A stretch of DNA of 64,000 nucleotides from Hydrogenophaga aromaticivorans (lineage in GTDB: Bacteria > Pseudomonadota > Gammaproteobacteria > Burkholderiales > Burkholderiaceae_C). The notes beneath the pieces were generated by a model. The model did no database searches and was not told where the DNA came from. It saw only the letters and a program-made list of their open reading frames with translations. This document shows, piece after piece, positions 8,688 through 16,924 of the stretch; position 1 is the stretch's first letter, and each line of letters opens with the position of its first letter. The stretch covers positions 157,638 to 221,637 of the forward strand of contig NZ_VYGV01000006.1 in assembly GCF_013387465.1 (NCBI RefSeq). The letters run 5' to 3'. The position numbers and the translations under genes are program-made.

Positions 8688-8717
8688 GGGCAACGCTATG
8701 AAGCTGTGCCGTTGCCC
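8688..8717 (+). other. Hairpin upstream of osmC
   Basis: GGGCAACG (8688-8695) pairs perfectly with CGTTGCCC (8710-8717) across a 14-base loop, about 40 bases before the osmC start. No T-run follows. It could be a leader structure or a weak terminator of the preceding thioredoxin gene. Confidence 0.35.
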
Positions 8718-8755
8718 GACCCATCCTCGGCTTCACCCTTTCCAGCAGGCAAGAC

Positions 8756-9175
8756 ATGACCGAAACCCCTACCAAGATGACCTTTCACGTGAGCTCGCGC
8801 CGCGTGGATGCACACGGCAGCCTCTCTCTCTGCAAGAACGCCGAAATTGCACTGGACACCGACATGGCCGGCAATGCAGAGGCCTTCAACCCAGCCGAGT
8901 TGCTGCTGGCCGCGCTGTCGGCCTGCATGATCAAAGGCATCGAGCGTGTCGTGCCGGTCCTGAAGTTCGAGCTGCGCGGCGTGCAGGTGATCGTGGACGG
9001 GGTTCGTCAGGACGTACCGCCAAAAATGGAAAGCATCCGCTATGAGATCGTGGTGGACACCGACGAATCGGATCGCCGTCTGGATTTGCTTCACGATAAC
9101 GTGAAGAAGTTCGGCACCGTCTTCAACACCGTGGCGCCAGGCACCGATCTGTCGGGTGTGATGCGCCGGGCTTAA
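8756..9175 (+). CDS. OsmC-family peroxiredoxin-like protein
   Basis: 139 residues. OsmC/Ohr proteins reduce organic hydroperoxides through a pair of cysteines. Here the helix motif EAFNPAELLLAALSACMIKGIER supplies the peroxidatic-type Cys, and the family fold is evident. A clear second Cys is not seen, so this is the broader OsmC/YhfA-like group rather than classical Ohr. It starts 143 bases after the mini-thioredoxin gene and is followed by a DUF2789 gene 10 bases downstream. Context suggests a thiol-stress role. Confidence 0.85.
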   Translation: MTETPTKMTFHVSSRRVDAHGSLSLCKNAEIALDTDMAGNAEAFNPAELLLAALSACMIKGIERVVPVLKFELRGVQVIVDGVRQDVPPKMESIRYEIVVDTDESDRRLDLLHDNVKKFGTVFNTVAPGTDLSGVMRRA

Positions 9176-9185
9176 GGAGTTCACC

Positions 9186-9440
9186 ATGAAATCTTCCATC
9201 CACCGGTTCAGCGAGCTGTTTGCCCAGTTGGGGCTACCGAACGATCCAGCGGCCATCCGCCAGTTTCTGGTCGACCACACGCCGCTGGCCAATGGCGTCA
9301 GCCTGCCCGATGCCCCTTTCTGGTCGTCTTCGCAGGCCAGCTTTTTGCGAGAAGCCCTGCTTCAGGATTCGGACTGGGCCGAACTGGCAGATCAACTGAG
9401 TCAGGCCCTTCGAGAGCAGGAAAGCCAAGACGAAAGATGA
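9186..9440 (+). CDS. DUF2789 family protein
   Basis: 84 residues, soluble, helical. The sequence SIHRFSELFAQLGLPNDPAAI and the Trp-containing ending match the DUF2789 family, which has no established function. A good Shine-Dalgarno (AAGGAG) precedes the ATG. Its stop overlaps the start of the CDF transporter by four bases, so expression is coupled to metal export. Confidence 0.8.
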   Translation: MKSSIHRFSELFAQLGLPNDPAAIRQFLVDHTPLANGVSLPDAPFWSSSQASFLREALLQDSDWAELADQLSQALREQESQDER

Positions 9441-10399
9441 GTGCCGGACACGACCACAGCCATGCCCCCGCCAACTTCAACAAGGCCTTTGCCATCGGTA
9501 TCGGCCTGAACCTCGCCTTTGTGGCGATTGAGGCGTTCTACGGCTGGAAAATCAACTCACTGGCCTTGCTGGCGGATGCCGGACACAACCTGAGCGATGT
9601 CGCCGGACTGGTGCTCGCCTGGGGCGGCGCACTGGCTGGGAAGCTCAAGCCCAACTCCCGCCACACCTACGGCTGGAAGCGCGGCAGCATCCTGGCGGCT
9701 TTTGCCAATGCCTTGCTGCTGCTCGTGGCCATGGGCGCGCTGGTCTGGGAGGCTGGTGGGCGCCTGATGTCACCCGACCCGCTGGTCGGCAATCAAGGCG
9801 TGACGATCATGGTGGTGGCGGGCGTGGGCATCGTTGTCAACACCGCCACCGCCTTGCTGTTCATGCGGGGACGCGAGAGCGACCTGAACATCCGCGGCGC
9901 TTTCCTGCACATGGCGGCCGATGCGCTGGTGTCGGCCGGTGTGGTGGTGGCGGGTGCACTCACCCTGTGGATGGGCTGGACCTGGCTTGATCCAGTGGTC
10001 AGCTTGCTGATCGCCGCCGTGATTCTGTGGGGCACCTGGAACCTGTTCCGGCAGTCCTTGCACCTGTTGTTTGATGGCGTTCCGGACAGCGTGGACCCGC
10101 AGGCGGTGCACGACTACCTGGCGGCGCTGCCGGGCATCAGCCATGTGCACGACCTTCACATCTGGGCCATGGACACGTCTCAGGTGGCCATGACGGCCCA
10201 CTTGGTGATGCCGCATGGACATGCCGACGACGGGTTTCTGAAAGAAGCCACGGAGCAACTGCATCACCGCTTCGAGATCACCCATGCCACATTGCAGGTG
10301 GTGAACGCTCCGTTCACTGAACCCTGTGGAGACTGGCATGCGGCGTCGGACACTTCCCCTGCGCAGCAGGGGCCAGTCAGCCATGTCCACAGTCATTGA
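9437..10399 (+). CDS. Cation diffusion facilitator metal exporter (CzcD/ZitB-like)
   Basis: 320 residues, inner-membrane metal/proton antiporter that exports Zn, Co or Cd in the CzcD/ZitB group. Six membrane helices are visible. The metal-site HxxxD motifs are ALLADAGHNLSDV in helix 2 and FLHMAADALVSAG in helix 5. The C-terminal cytoplasmic domain (about 205-300) has the CDF fold with DLHIWAMDT. The N terminus (GHDHSHAP) and the last residues (HVHSH) are histidine-rich, fitting metal capture. The ATG overlaps the DUF2789 stop. It converges on the second CANC thioredoxin gene, 21 bases away. Confidence 0.92.
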   Translation: MSAGHDHSHAPANFNKAFAIGIGLNLAFVAIEAFYGWKINSLALLADAGHNLSDVAGLVLAWGGALAGKLKPNSRHTYGWKRGSILAAFANALLLLVAMGALVWEAGGRLMSPDPLVGNQGVTIMVVAGVGIVVNTATALLFMRGRESDLNIRGAFLHMAADALVSAGVVVAGALTLWMGWTWLDPVVSLLIAAVILWGTWNLFRQSLHLLFDGVPDSVDPQAVHDYLAALPGISHVHDLHIWAMDTSQVAMTAHLVMPHGHADDGFLKEATEQLHHRFEITHATLQVVNAPFTEPCGDWHAASDTSPAQQGPVSHVHSH

Positions 10400-10420
10400 A
10401 GGGCTGGAGTCACCGCAAAG

Positions 10421-10657
10421 TCAGGTGGACAACCACTTCTGGACTTCCGCCACGGTGGGAATGCGCCCGCTGCTGACCAGTTTTTCATTGACCACCAGGC
10501 CCGGCGTGGAGAGCAGGTCGTAGGCCATGATCTGCTGCATGTCGGTGACCTTGAGGAACTCGGCCTCGATGTGGCTGGCGGTGGCGGCTTCGCGGGCCAC
10601 GGCTTCGAGCTTCTTGCAGTTGGCACAGCCGGAACCCAGGATCTTGACGGTCAACAT
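10421..10657 (-). CDS. Small CANC thioredoxin-like protein (second copy)
   Basis: 78 residues, cytoplasmic. KILGSGCANCKK places CANC at about residues 10-13, and the cis-Pro loop LLSTPGLVVNEK lies near residue 50, as in the paralogue at 8379-8612. It sits 30 bases downstream of the second permease gene on the same strand, so the pair is probably one transcript. The shared arrangement with the first cassette supports a functional permease-thioredoxin partnership. Confidence 0.85.
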   Translation of the reverse strand: MLTVKILGSGCANCKKLEAVAREAATASHIEAEFLKVTDMQQIMAYDLLSTPGLVVNEKLVSSGRIPTVAEVQKWLST

Positions 10658-10687
10658 GGTGTTTCTCCTTTGAATACATGAAAGGGA

Positions 10688-12133
10688 TCAGGCGGCGACA
10701 ACCATGCGTTGCCGCCGACGCAACCAGGCCAGTGCAACAGCCAGGCCGGCCAGACACGCGCCCATCACCGCAGCCAGTGACGTCCAGGCCGCACCGTCGA
10801 CCCAGGCGCCAAAGATCAGGCCCGCGGAAACACTGAACAACGCCACCCAGCCCACGTAGGCCGCGGTCTTGGTCCGCCCGATCACCGCGGCCACCATCAG
10901 CATGCTCTGCAGGCTGAGTTCCGGGTCGGCCATCAGGTACGCGAGCAGCGGGCCGGGGTGCATGCCAAGGTCCAGGAACATGCGGGCCACCGGCACTTCG
11001 ACCAGCGTGGGAAAGTACATGAAGACGCCGAAACCCACCGCCACCACGTTGGCCATCAGGGTGTTGCTGCCGGCCAGCGATTCGATCCATTCCGGCCGGA
11101 TGAGCTGCCGCACCATGCCGACCACAAACACGCCGATCACCAGCACGAGGAAGATCTGCTTGACGAAGCGCCAGGCTTCCCACAACCAGCTGCGCCAGTC
11201 GTCGGCGGGCAGTTGCCGGGCATAGAACCAGATCGCCCACAGCGCAAGTGCGACCCCCAGGGCGCGGCCGGTGAGGGCGATTTCCAGCCCGTCTGGTGTG
11301 GGCGTCAGGCGCAACGCCGCCACCAGCAGGGTGGTGGCTGCCAAGCCCAGCGCGACCCAGGTCCAGCGGTTGGCGCCTTCGATGATGTCTTCCATGCCTT
11401 TCCAGGCGGTGGCTGAAATCAGCAGCAGCAAGCCGATCAGCACCGAACCCTGGAAGCTCACACCTTCTTCGCCTTTGGCGTCGTCAAAGGGCACCCAGCC
11501 GAACAGGGTCTCCTGCCAGGCCATGGCCCAGGGCAGCGGCAGGGTGAAGGTGCCCACGGTGGTGATCAGTGGCCACAGCTTCAGGGTGCCCGCGATCAGC
11601 AGAGCCACCAGCGACAACAGCACCCCCAGCGCCGCCGGGGCGATGCTGGCCTGGGCGGCGAACAGAGTGTCGGTCTGCGCGTCGTGGCTCGCATCGTCGC
11701 GCCAGAACACCAGCGCCATCAGGATGCCGATACCGATGCCGAACATCAGGCAGAACACCACGCGTGCAACGGCAAACTCGGGCCCGAGAATGCTGCCGGT
11801 GTAGGCCAGCGCCATGATGTTGCCGGCCGGCGCAAAGAAGAGAAAGGTCATGGCGGGACCGATGCCGGCGCCCTTGCGGTAAATGCCGGCGAACAGCGGC
11901 ACGATGGTGCAGGAGCACACGGCCAGCAGCGACCCGGCCGCGGCCGCCGCAGGGTAGGACACGTAGGCCGGCGTGCTGCGCCCCAGCCAGCGCGTGATGC
12001 TGGCCTTGGGGATCAGGGCTGCCATGGCGCCCGCGATGAAAAACGCGGGCAGCAGGCACAGCAACACGTGAGCGGCGAGGTAGGCAGCCAGGCTGCCAGC
12101 GCCACCGGTCAACAGTTTCAACACGAGTTCCAT
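10688..12133 (-). CDS. PF03773-type permease (SO_0444-like Cu/Zn efflux family)
   Basis: 481 residues from the ATG at 12133, preceded by AAGAAG; a longer form beginning at 12184 is possible but has no better ribosome site. It is a multi-spanning inner-membrane protein with the family signature SLLAVCSCTIVPLFAGIYRKG near residue 75 and the matching C-terminal repeat VFMYFPTLVEVPVARMFL. A longer central region (about 170-310) distinguishes it from the first permease. SO_0444-like members are linked to Cu/Zn efflux; the exact substrate here is not shown. It is divergent from pstS across 152 bases that also hold the Pho box. Confidence 0.8.
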   Translation of the reverse strand: MELVLKLLTGGAGSLAAYLAAHVLLCLLPAFFIAGAMAALIPKASITRWLGRSTPAYVSYPAAAAAGSLLAVCSCTIVPLFAGIYRKGAGIGPAMTFLFFAPAGNIMALAYTGSILGPEFAVARVVFCLMFGIGIGILMALVFWRDDASHDAQTDTLFAAQASIAPAALGVLLSLVALLIAGTLKLWPLITTVGTFTLPLPWAMAWQETLFGWVPFDDAKGEEGVSFQGSVLIGLLLLISATAWKGMEDIIEGANRWTWVALGLAATTLLVAALRLTPTPDGLEIALTGRALGVALALWAIWFYARQLPADDWRSWLWEAWRFVKQIFLVLVIGVFVVGMVRQLIRPEWIESLAGSNTLMANVVAVGFGVFMYFPTLVEVPVARMFLDLGMHPGPLLAYLMADPELSLQSMLMVAAVIGRTKTAAYVGWVALFSVSAGLIFGAWVDGAAWTSLAAVMGACLAGLAVALAWLRRRQRMVVAA

Positions 12134-12211
12134 TGACTTCTTTCGTGTGGGTACCGGGTTCATTATCGACACATGCCGCGGCAAGGCGCTGTTTCCAAAA
12201 CGGTTTTGTGA

Positions 12212-12229
12212 CTGTCACAGTCTTGTCAC
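12212..12229 (+). promoter_or_regulatory. Pho box (PhoB binding site) upstream of pstS
   Basis: Two 7-base direct repeats, CTGTCAC (12212-12218) and TTGTCAC (12223-12229), separated by four bases. This is the exact architecture of a Pho box (CTGTCAT-like half sites 11 bases apart). It lies 57 bases before the pstS start and should position PhoB as activator of the pst operon. It is also about 80 bases before the divergent permease. Confidence 0.88.
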
Positions 12230-12285
12230 ATTGCCCCCCTAGAGTCCCGGTTGTGGATTTTCTTTCCCCAACACAGAGGACACTC

Positions 12286-13317
12286 ATGAACACCAAACGC
12301 ACCCTTCTGAAGACCGTCGCCGCTGCCGCACTGGCCACCATGGCCATGGGCAACGCTTTCGCCGCCGACATCACGGGCGCTGGCGCTACCTTCCCGTTCC
12401 CGGTCTATGCCAAGTGGGCCGAGGCCTACAAGAAGGAAACCGGTACTGGCCTGAACTACCAGTCGATCGGTTCGTCGGGCGGTCTGAAGCAGATCCGCGC
12501 CAAGACCGTGACCTTCGGTGCCTCCGATGCACCGGTCAAGGGCGAAGAGCTGGACAAGGACGGCATGATCCAGTTCCCGGCCATCATCGGTGGCACCGTG
12601 CCCGTGATCAACCTGGAAGGCTTCAAGCCGGGCGAACTGCGCGTGACCGGCCCCGTGCTGGCCGACATGTTCCTCGGCAACATCACCAAGTGGAACGACG
12701 CCAAGCTGGTCGCCCTGAACCCCGGCAAGGCCCTGCCTGACGCTTCCATCACCATCGTGCACCGTGCCGACGGTTCGGGCACCACTTTCAACTGGACCGA
12801 CTACCTGACCGCCGTGAGCAAGGAATGGGCCGACAAGGTGGGCAAGGGCGCTGCCGTCAAGTGGCCGGCTGCCTCGTCTGTGGGTGGCAAGGGCAACGAA
12901 GGCGTGGCCGCCAACGTGAACCGCGTCAAGGGCGCGCTGGGCTACGTGGAATACGCCTACGTGAAGAAGAACAACATGAACTTCATGCAGCTGCAGAACG
13001 CCGATGGCAAGTACGTCAGCCCCGATGACACCGCCTTCGCCGCCGCCGCCGCCAGCGCCGACTGGTTCAGCGTGCCCGGCATGGGCATCTCCATGGTGAA
13101 CGCCAAGGGCGCAGCCAGCTGGCCCGTGAGCACCGCTTCGTTCATCCTGATGTACAAGGAACCCGCCGACAAGGCCGCTTCGGCCGAAGCGCTCAAGTTC
13201 TTCGACTGGGCGTTCAAGAGTGGCAAGCAGATGGCGGCCGACCTCGACTACGTGGCCCTGCCTGACAGCCTGACCGCGCAGATCCGCTCCAAGGTCTGGT
13301 CGCAGGTTGCCAAATAA
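12286..13317 (+). CDS. pstS: Phosphate ABC transporter substrate-binding protein PstS
   Basis: 343 residues. A Sec signal peptide ends at about residue 26 (MGNAFA, then ADITGAGATFPFP), so the mature protein is periplasmic. It binds orthophosphate and delivers it to PstCA. Phosphate-binding loops are visible: GAGATFPFP, SIGSSGG near residue 65, FGASDAP and HRADGSGTTFNW. Length and motifs match the PstS family. GAGG precedes the ATG, and a Pho box lies upstream. A strong hairpin separates it from pstC, which could allow more PstS than permease to be made. Confidence 0.95.
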   Translation: MNTKRTLLKTVAAAALATMAMGNAFAADITGAGATFPFPVYAKWAEAYKKETGTGLNYQSIGSSGGLKQIRAKTVTFGASDAPVKGEELDKDGMIQFPAIIGGTVPVINLEGFKPGELRVTGPVLADMFLGNITKWNDAKLVALNPGKALPDASITIVHRADGSGTTFNWTDYLTAVSKEWADKVGKGAAVKWPAASSVGGKGNEGVAANVNRVKGALGYVEYAYVKKNNMNFMQLQNADGKYVSPDDTAFAAAAASADWFSVPGMGISMVNAKGAASWPVSTASFILMYKEPADKAASAEALKFFDWAFKSGKQMAADLDYVALPDSLTAQIRSKVWSQVAK

Positions 13318-13332
13318 GTTGCGTTGACCCGT

Positions 13333-13373
13333 GTCATGCGCCGGCTGGCCCCCAGTGCCTGCCGGCGCATGAC
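13333..13373 (+). other. Hairpin between pstS and pstC
   Basis: A perfect 13-bp stem pairs 13333-13345 (GTCATGCGCCGGC) with 13361-13373 across a 15-base loop. No T-run follows, so it looks like an mRNA 3'-end stabiliser or partial attenuator rather than a full terminator. It would favour pstS transcripts over the downstream genes. Confidence 0.7.
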
Positions 13374-13411
13374 GCACTTCAGTGAACGAGAGTAACCTGA
13401 CGGGAGTCAAC

Positions 13412-14410
13412 ATGAGCGTGGGTACCACCATGAGTTCGCAACCAGTGTCCCTTGAAACGGGCAGCGCCAGCATGGTGTCGATCGCCAGGCGGCAGCGGCT
13501 CCAGGATGTCTTTTTTCACCGCATCACGCAGTCGTTTTCGCTGCTGGTGCTGGTCGCCCTGATGGGCATCATCGTTTCCCTGTTCATCAATGCCTGGCCC
13601 GCGTTCCAGAAGTTCGGTGTGAACTTCATCTGGTATGTGGAATGGGACATCATCAACGAAGAATTTGGTGCCGCGATCGCGATCGTCGGCACCCTGGCCA
13701 GCGCGGGCATTGCGCTGCTGATCGCCGTGCCGCTGGCTTTTGGCATCGCGCTGTTCCTCACCGAAACCTGCCCCACCTGGTTGCGTCGCCCGCTGGGCAC
13801 CGCAGTGGAGTTGCTGGCCGCCGTGCCGTCCATCATTTACGGCATGTTCGGCCTGTTCGTGTTTGCGCCGTTGTTCGCCGACTACGTTCAGGTGCCGCTG
13901 CAAAACGTTCTCGGTGGCATGCCGCTGATCGGCTTCCTGTTTGGTGGCAGCACCAACGGCTTCGGCATCCTGGCCGCGGGCATCGTGCTGGCCTTCATGG
14001 TGCTGCCCTTCGTGGCCGCGGTGATGCGCGACGTGTTCGAGATCGTGCCGCCCATCCTGCGCGAATCGGCCTATGGGCTCGGCTGCACCACCTGGGAAGT
14101 GGTGCGCAAGGTCGTGCTGCCGTACACGCAAAAAGGCGTGGTCGGCGGTGTGATGCTGGGCCTGGGCCGCGCTCTGGGCGAGACCATGGCTGTGACTTTC
14201 GTGATCGGCAACGCCAACCGCATGCCCACCTCGCTGTTCTCGCCGGGCACGTCGATCGCCTCCACGCTGGCCAACGAGTTCGGCGAAGCTGCCGACTTCC
14301 ACATCTCCGCGCTGTTCGCGCTGGGCTTCCTGCTGTTCGTCATCACCTTCATCGTGCTCGGCTTTGCCAAGTGGATGCTCGTGCGGGCCGAAAAGGCCAA
14401 GGGCCTCTGA
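13412..14410 (+). CDS. pstC: Phosphate ABC transporter permease PstC
   Basis: 332 residues from ATG 13412, which has GGGAG eight bases upstream; an in-frame GTG at 13382 lacks this. It is an inner-membrane subunit with six helices and a cytoplasmic N-terminal stretch. The EAA-type loop that contacts PstB is at about residues 220-240 (RESAYGLGCTTWEVVRKV). The family motif AVPSIIYGMFGLFV is also present. It pairs with PstA to form the channel. It is the second gene of the pst operon. Confidence 0.95.
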   Translation: MSVGTTMSSQPVSLETGSASMVSIARRQRLQDVFFHRITQSFSLLVLVALMGIIVSLFINAWPAFQKFGVNFIWYVEWDIINEEFGAAIAIVGTLASAGIALLIAVPLAFGIALFLTETCPTWLRRPLGTAVELLAAVPSIIYGMFGLFVFAPLFADYVQVPLQNVLGGMPLIGFLFGGSTNGFGILAAGIVLAFMVLPFVAAVMRDVFEIVPPILRESAYGLGCTTWEVVRKVVLPYTQKGVVGGVMLGLGRALGETMAVTFVIGNANRMPTSLFSPGTSIASTLANEFGEAADFHISALFALGFLLFVITFIVLGFAKWMLVRAEKAKGL

Positions 14411-14432
14411 ACCCCCACCCAAAGGCACAACC

Positions 14433-15287
14433 ATGGACTTCAATCAATCGCTCTACCGCCAGCGCCGCTGGTCCAACGCCGTCGGCCTGTCCCTTTCGAT
14501 GGGTTCGATGGCACTGGGCCTGACCGTGCTGCTGTGGATTCTGTTCGTGCTGTTCAGCAACGGCTTTGCCGCGCTGGACTGGAACATGTTCACCCAGTCC
14601 ACGCCAGCGCCCGGCACCGAAGGCGGTGGCCTGGCCAACGCCATCGTGGGCAGCCTGATGATGGTGGGCTTCTCCGTGCTGGTCTCCACCCCCATCGGCA
14701 TCTTCGCCGGGGTGTACCTGGCCGAATACGGCGACCAGAGCAAGACAGCCGAAGTGACCCGCTTCGTGACCGACATCATGCTGTCGGCCCCTTCCATCGT
14801 GCTGGGCCTGTTCGTCTACGCCATTGCGGTGGCCACCATGGGCACCTTCTCGGGCTGGGCCGGCACGCTGGCGCTGTCGCTGATCGCGGTGCCGGTGGTC
14901 GTTCGTACCACCGAGAACATGCTGCGCCTGGTGCCCGGCAGCCTGCGCGAAGCGGCCTTTGCCCTGGGCGCGCCGCGCTGGAAAGTGGCCACCCTGGTCA
15001 CGCTGCGCGCGGCCAAGAGCGGTGTCATGACCGGTCTGCTGCTGGCCGTGGCCCGCATCAGCGGCGAAACCGCGCCGCTGCTCTTCACCGCGCTGAACAA
15101 CCAGTTTTTCAGCACCGACATGAGCAAACCCATGGCCAACCTGCCGGTGGTGATCTTCCAGTTCGCCATGAGCCCCTACGACAACTGGATCCGCCTGGCC
15201 TGGGGTGGCGCACTGCTCATCACCCTGTCCGTCCTGCTGCTCAACATCGTTGCGCGCGTGTTCCTGCGCGAGAAGACGCCAGGCTGA
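14433..15287 (+). CDS. pstA: Phosphate ABC transporter permease PstA
   Basis: 284 residues from ATG 14433 with AAAGG upstream. It is an inner-membrane permease with about six helices and forms the channel with PstC. Family motifs include LSAPSIVLGLFVYA and the EAA loop REAAFALGAPRWKVATLV at about residues 175-192. It starts 22 bases after pstC stops and is followed by pstB after 51 bases, an unbroken operon. Confidence 0.95.
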   Translation: MDFNQSLYRQRRWSNAVGLSLSMGSMALGLTVLLWILFVLFSNGFAALDWNMFTQSTPAPGTEGGGLANAIVGSLMMVGFSVLVSTPIGIFAGVYLAEYGDQSKTAEVTRFVTDIMLSAPSIVLGLFVYAIAVATMGTFSGWAGTLALSLIAVPVVVRTTENMLRLVPGSLREAAFALGAPRWKVATLVTLRAAKSGVMTGLLLAVARISGETAPLLFTALNNQFFSTDMSKPMANLPVVIFQFAMSPYDNWIRLAWGGALLITLSVLLLNIVARVFLREKTPG

Positions 15288-15338
15288 GCGCACGCCCTGC
15301 GCCACGCCGTCATCTCATCAATTTTCCGGATCCGACCC

Positions 15339-16115
15339 ATGACCGAAACCGCTGCATCCACCAAAAACGCCCTTGAGCTGCGCAACCTGAACTTCTTCTA
15401 TGGCAAGTTCCAGGGCCTCAAGGGGGTCAACATGAATATTGAAGAACGCAAGGTCACGGCCTTCATCGGCCCGTCGGGCTGCGGCAAGTCCACCCTGCTG
15501 CGCACCCTCAACCGCATGTACAGCCTCTACCCCGGCCAGCGCGCCGAGGGCGAGATCAACTTCTACGGCCAGAACATCCTCGACGACAAGCAGGACATCA
15601 ACCTGCTGCGCGCGCGCATCGGCATGGTGTTCCAGAAGCCCACGCCGTTCCCGATGTCGATCTACGACAACATCGCCTTTGGTGTGAAGCTCTACGAAAA
15701 TCTCAGCAAGAGCGAGATGGACGACCGCGTCGAATGGGCGCTGTCCAAGGCCGCCCTGTGGGGCGAGGTGAAAGACAAGCTCAACCAGAGCGGCCTGTCG
15801 CTCTCCGGTGGCCAGCAGCAGCGCCTGTGCATCGCACGCAGCGTGGCGGTGAAGCCCTCGGTGCTGCTGCTCGACGAGCCCACCTCGGCACTCGACCCGA
15901 TCTCCACCGGCAAGGTCGAGGAACTGGTGCACGAGCTCAAGCAGGACTACACCATCGCCATCGTGACACACAACATGCAGCAGGCCGCCCGCTGCAGCGA
16001 CTACACCGCCTACATGTACCTGGGCGAGTTGATCGAATTCGGTTCCACCGAACAGATCTTCTTCAAGCCGACCAAGACGGAGACCGAGGACTACATCACC
16101 GGCCGTTTCGGCTGA
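15339..16115 (+). CDS. pstB: Phosphate ABC transporter ATPase PstB
   Basis: 258 residues. It hydrolyses ATP to drive phosphate import through PstCA. Walker A is GPSGCGKST (about residues 44-52), the Q-loop is [16 protein letters not shown], the signature is LSGGQQQR, Walker B is [12 protein letters not shown] and the H-loop is [11 protein letters not shown]. All are intact, and the length is normal for PstB. It is the last transporter subunit before phoU. Confidence 0.96.
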   Translation: MTETAASTKNALELRNLNFFYGKFQGLKGVNMNIEERKVTAFIGPSGCGKSTLLRTLNRMYSLYPGQRAEGEINFYGQNILDDKQDINLLRARIGMVFQKPTPFPMSIYDNIAFGVKLYENLSKSEMDDRVEWALSKAALWGEVKDKLNQSGLSLSGGQQQRLCIARSVAVKPSVLLLDEPTSALDPISTGKVEELVHELKQDYTIAIVTHNMQQAARCSDYTAYMYLGELIEFGSTEQIFFKPTKTETEDYITGRFG

Positions 16116-16155
16116 CCCTGTTCCAGCTTCCTCCGTTTCGTTTCTCTCATTCATT

Positions 16156-16169
16156 GCCCCCGCGGGGGC
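16156..16169. repeat. GC palindrome between pstB and phoU
   Basis: A perfect 14-base palindrome, GCCCCCGCGGGGGC, lies in the 91-base gap between pstB and phoU and is followed by a second pairing of GGCC-type segments. Its TTGCCCCC...GGGGG core recalls the dispersed repeats at 21235, 33816, 52081 and 57099, but the flanks do not match well. Confidence 0.4.
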
Positions 16170-16206
16170 GCAGGCTGGCCGGAAGGCGGCCTTTCAGGAG
16201 ACCTTC

Positions 16207-16908
16207 ATGGGCGACAAACACATCTCCAGCCAGTTCGACGCCGAGCTGAACTCCATCTCCACCCATGTGCTGGAGATGGGCGGCCTGGTCGAGTCCCAGC
16301 TGCACCAGGCGGTCTACGCGCTGATCCACATGAGCCTGGAGACGGCCGAGCAGGTGCTCGAAGCCGAAAACCGCATCAACCAGATGGAAGTGAACATCGA
16401 TCACGAGATCATTTCCACCATCGGCCGTCGCCAGCCCACAGCGCGCGACCTGCGCTTCCTGATGGCGATCTCGCGCACCACGCAAAATCTGGAGCGTGCA
16501 GGCGATGAAGTGGCCCGCATTGCGCGCATGGTCAAATCGATCATCGAAAGCGGCTCGCCGCGCTCCTTGCCGGTGTCGGAGCTGCGACTGGCCGCCGATC
16601 TCGCCGCCGGCATGCTGCGCAAGACGCTGGACTCTTTCGCCCGCCTGGACACCACCATGGCCCTGGCGATCATGAAAGACGACAATGCCATCGACCTTGA
16701 ATACGACGGCTTTCTGCGCAAGCTGATCACCTACATGATGGAAGATCCCCGCACCATTTCACCGAGCCTGAACCTGCTGTTCCTGGCCAAGTCGCTGGAG
16801 CGCGTGGGCGACCACGCGAAGAACATTGCCGAACAAATCATCTTCGTGGTCAAGGGCGAAGACGTGCGCCACACCTCGATGGACAAAGTGGAGTCGGTGG
16901 TCGGATGA
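16207..16908 (+). CDS. phoU: Phosphate signalling protein PhoU
   Basis: 233 residues, all helical, with two tandem PhoU repeats (about 15-115 and 120-220). Each carries the metal-cluster-type E/DxxxD pattern, for example LERAGDEVARIARMV and LERVGDHAKNIAEQI. It is cytoplasmic and links the state of PstSCAB to PhoR, keeping the regulon off when phosphate is plentiful. AGGAG precedes the ATG. phoB begins 16 bases after its stop. Confidence 0.95.
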   Translation: MGDKHISSQFDAELNSISTHVLEMGGLVESQLHQAVYALIHMSLETAEQVLEAENRINQMEVNIDHEIISTIGRRQPTARDLRFLMAISRTTQNLERAGDEVARIARMVKSIIESGSPRSLPVSELRLAADLAAGMLRKTLDSFARLDTTMALAIMKDDNAIDLEYDGFLRKLITYMMEDPRTISPSLNLLFLAKSLERVGDHAKNIAEQIIFVVKGEDVRHTSMDKVESVVG

Positions 16909-16924
16909 ACACAAAGGCTTCAGC

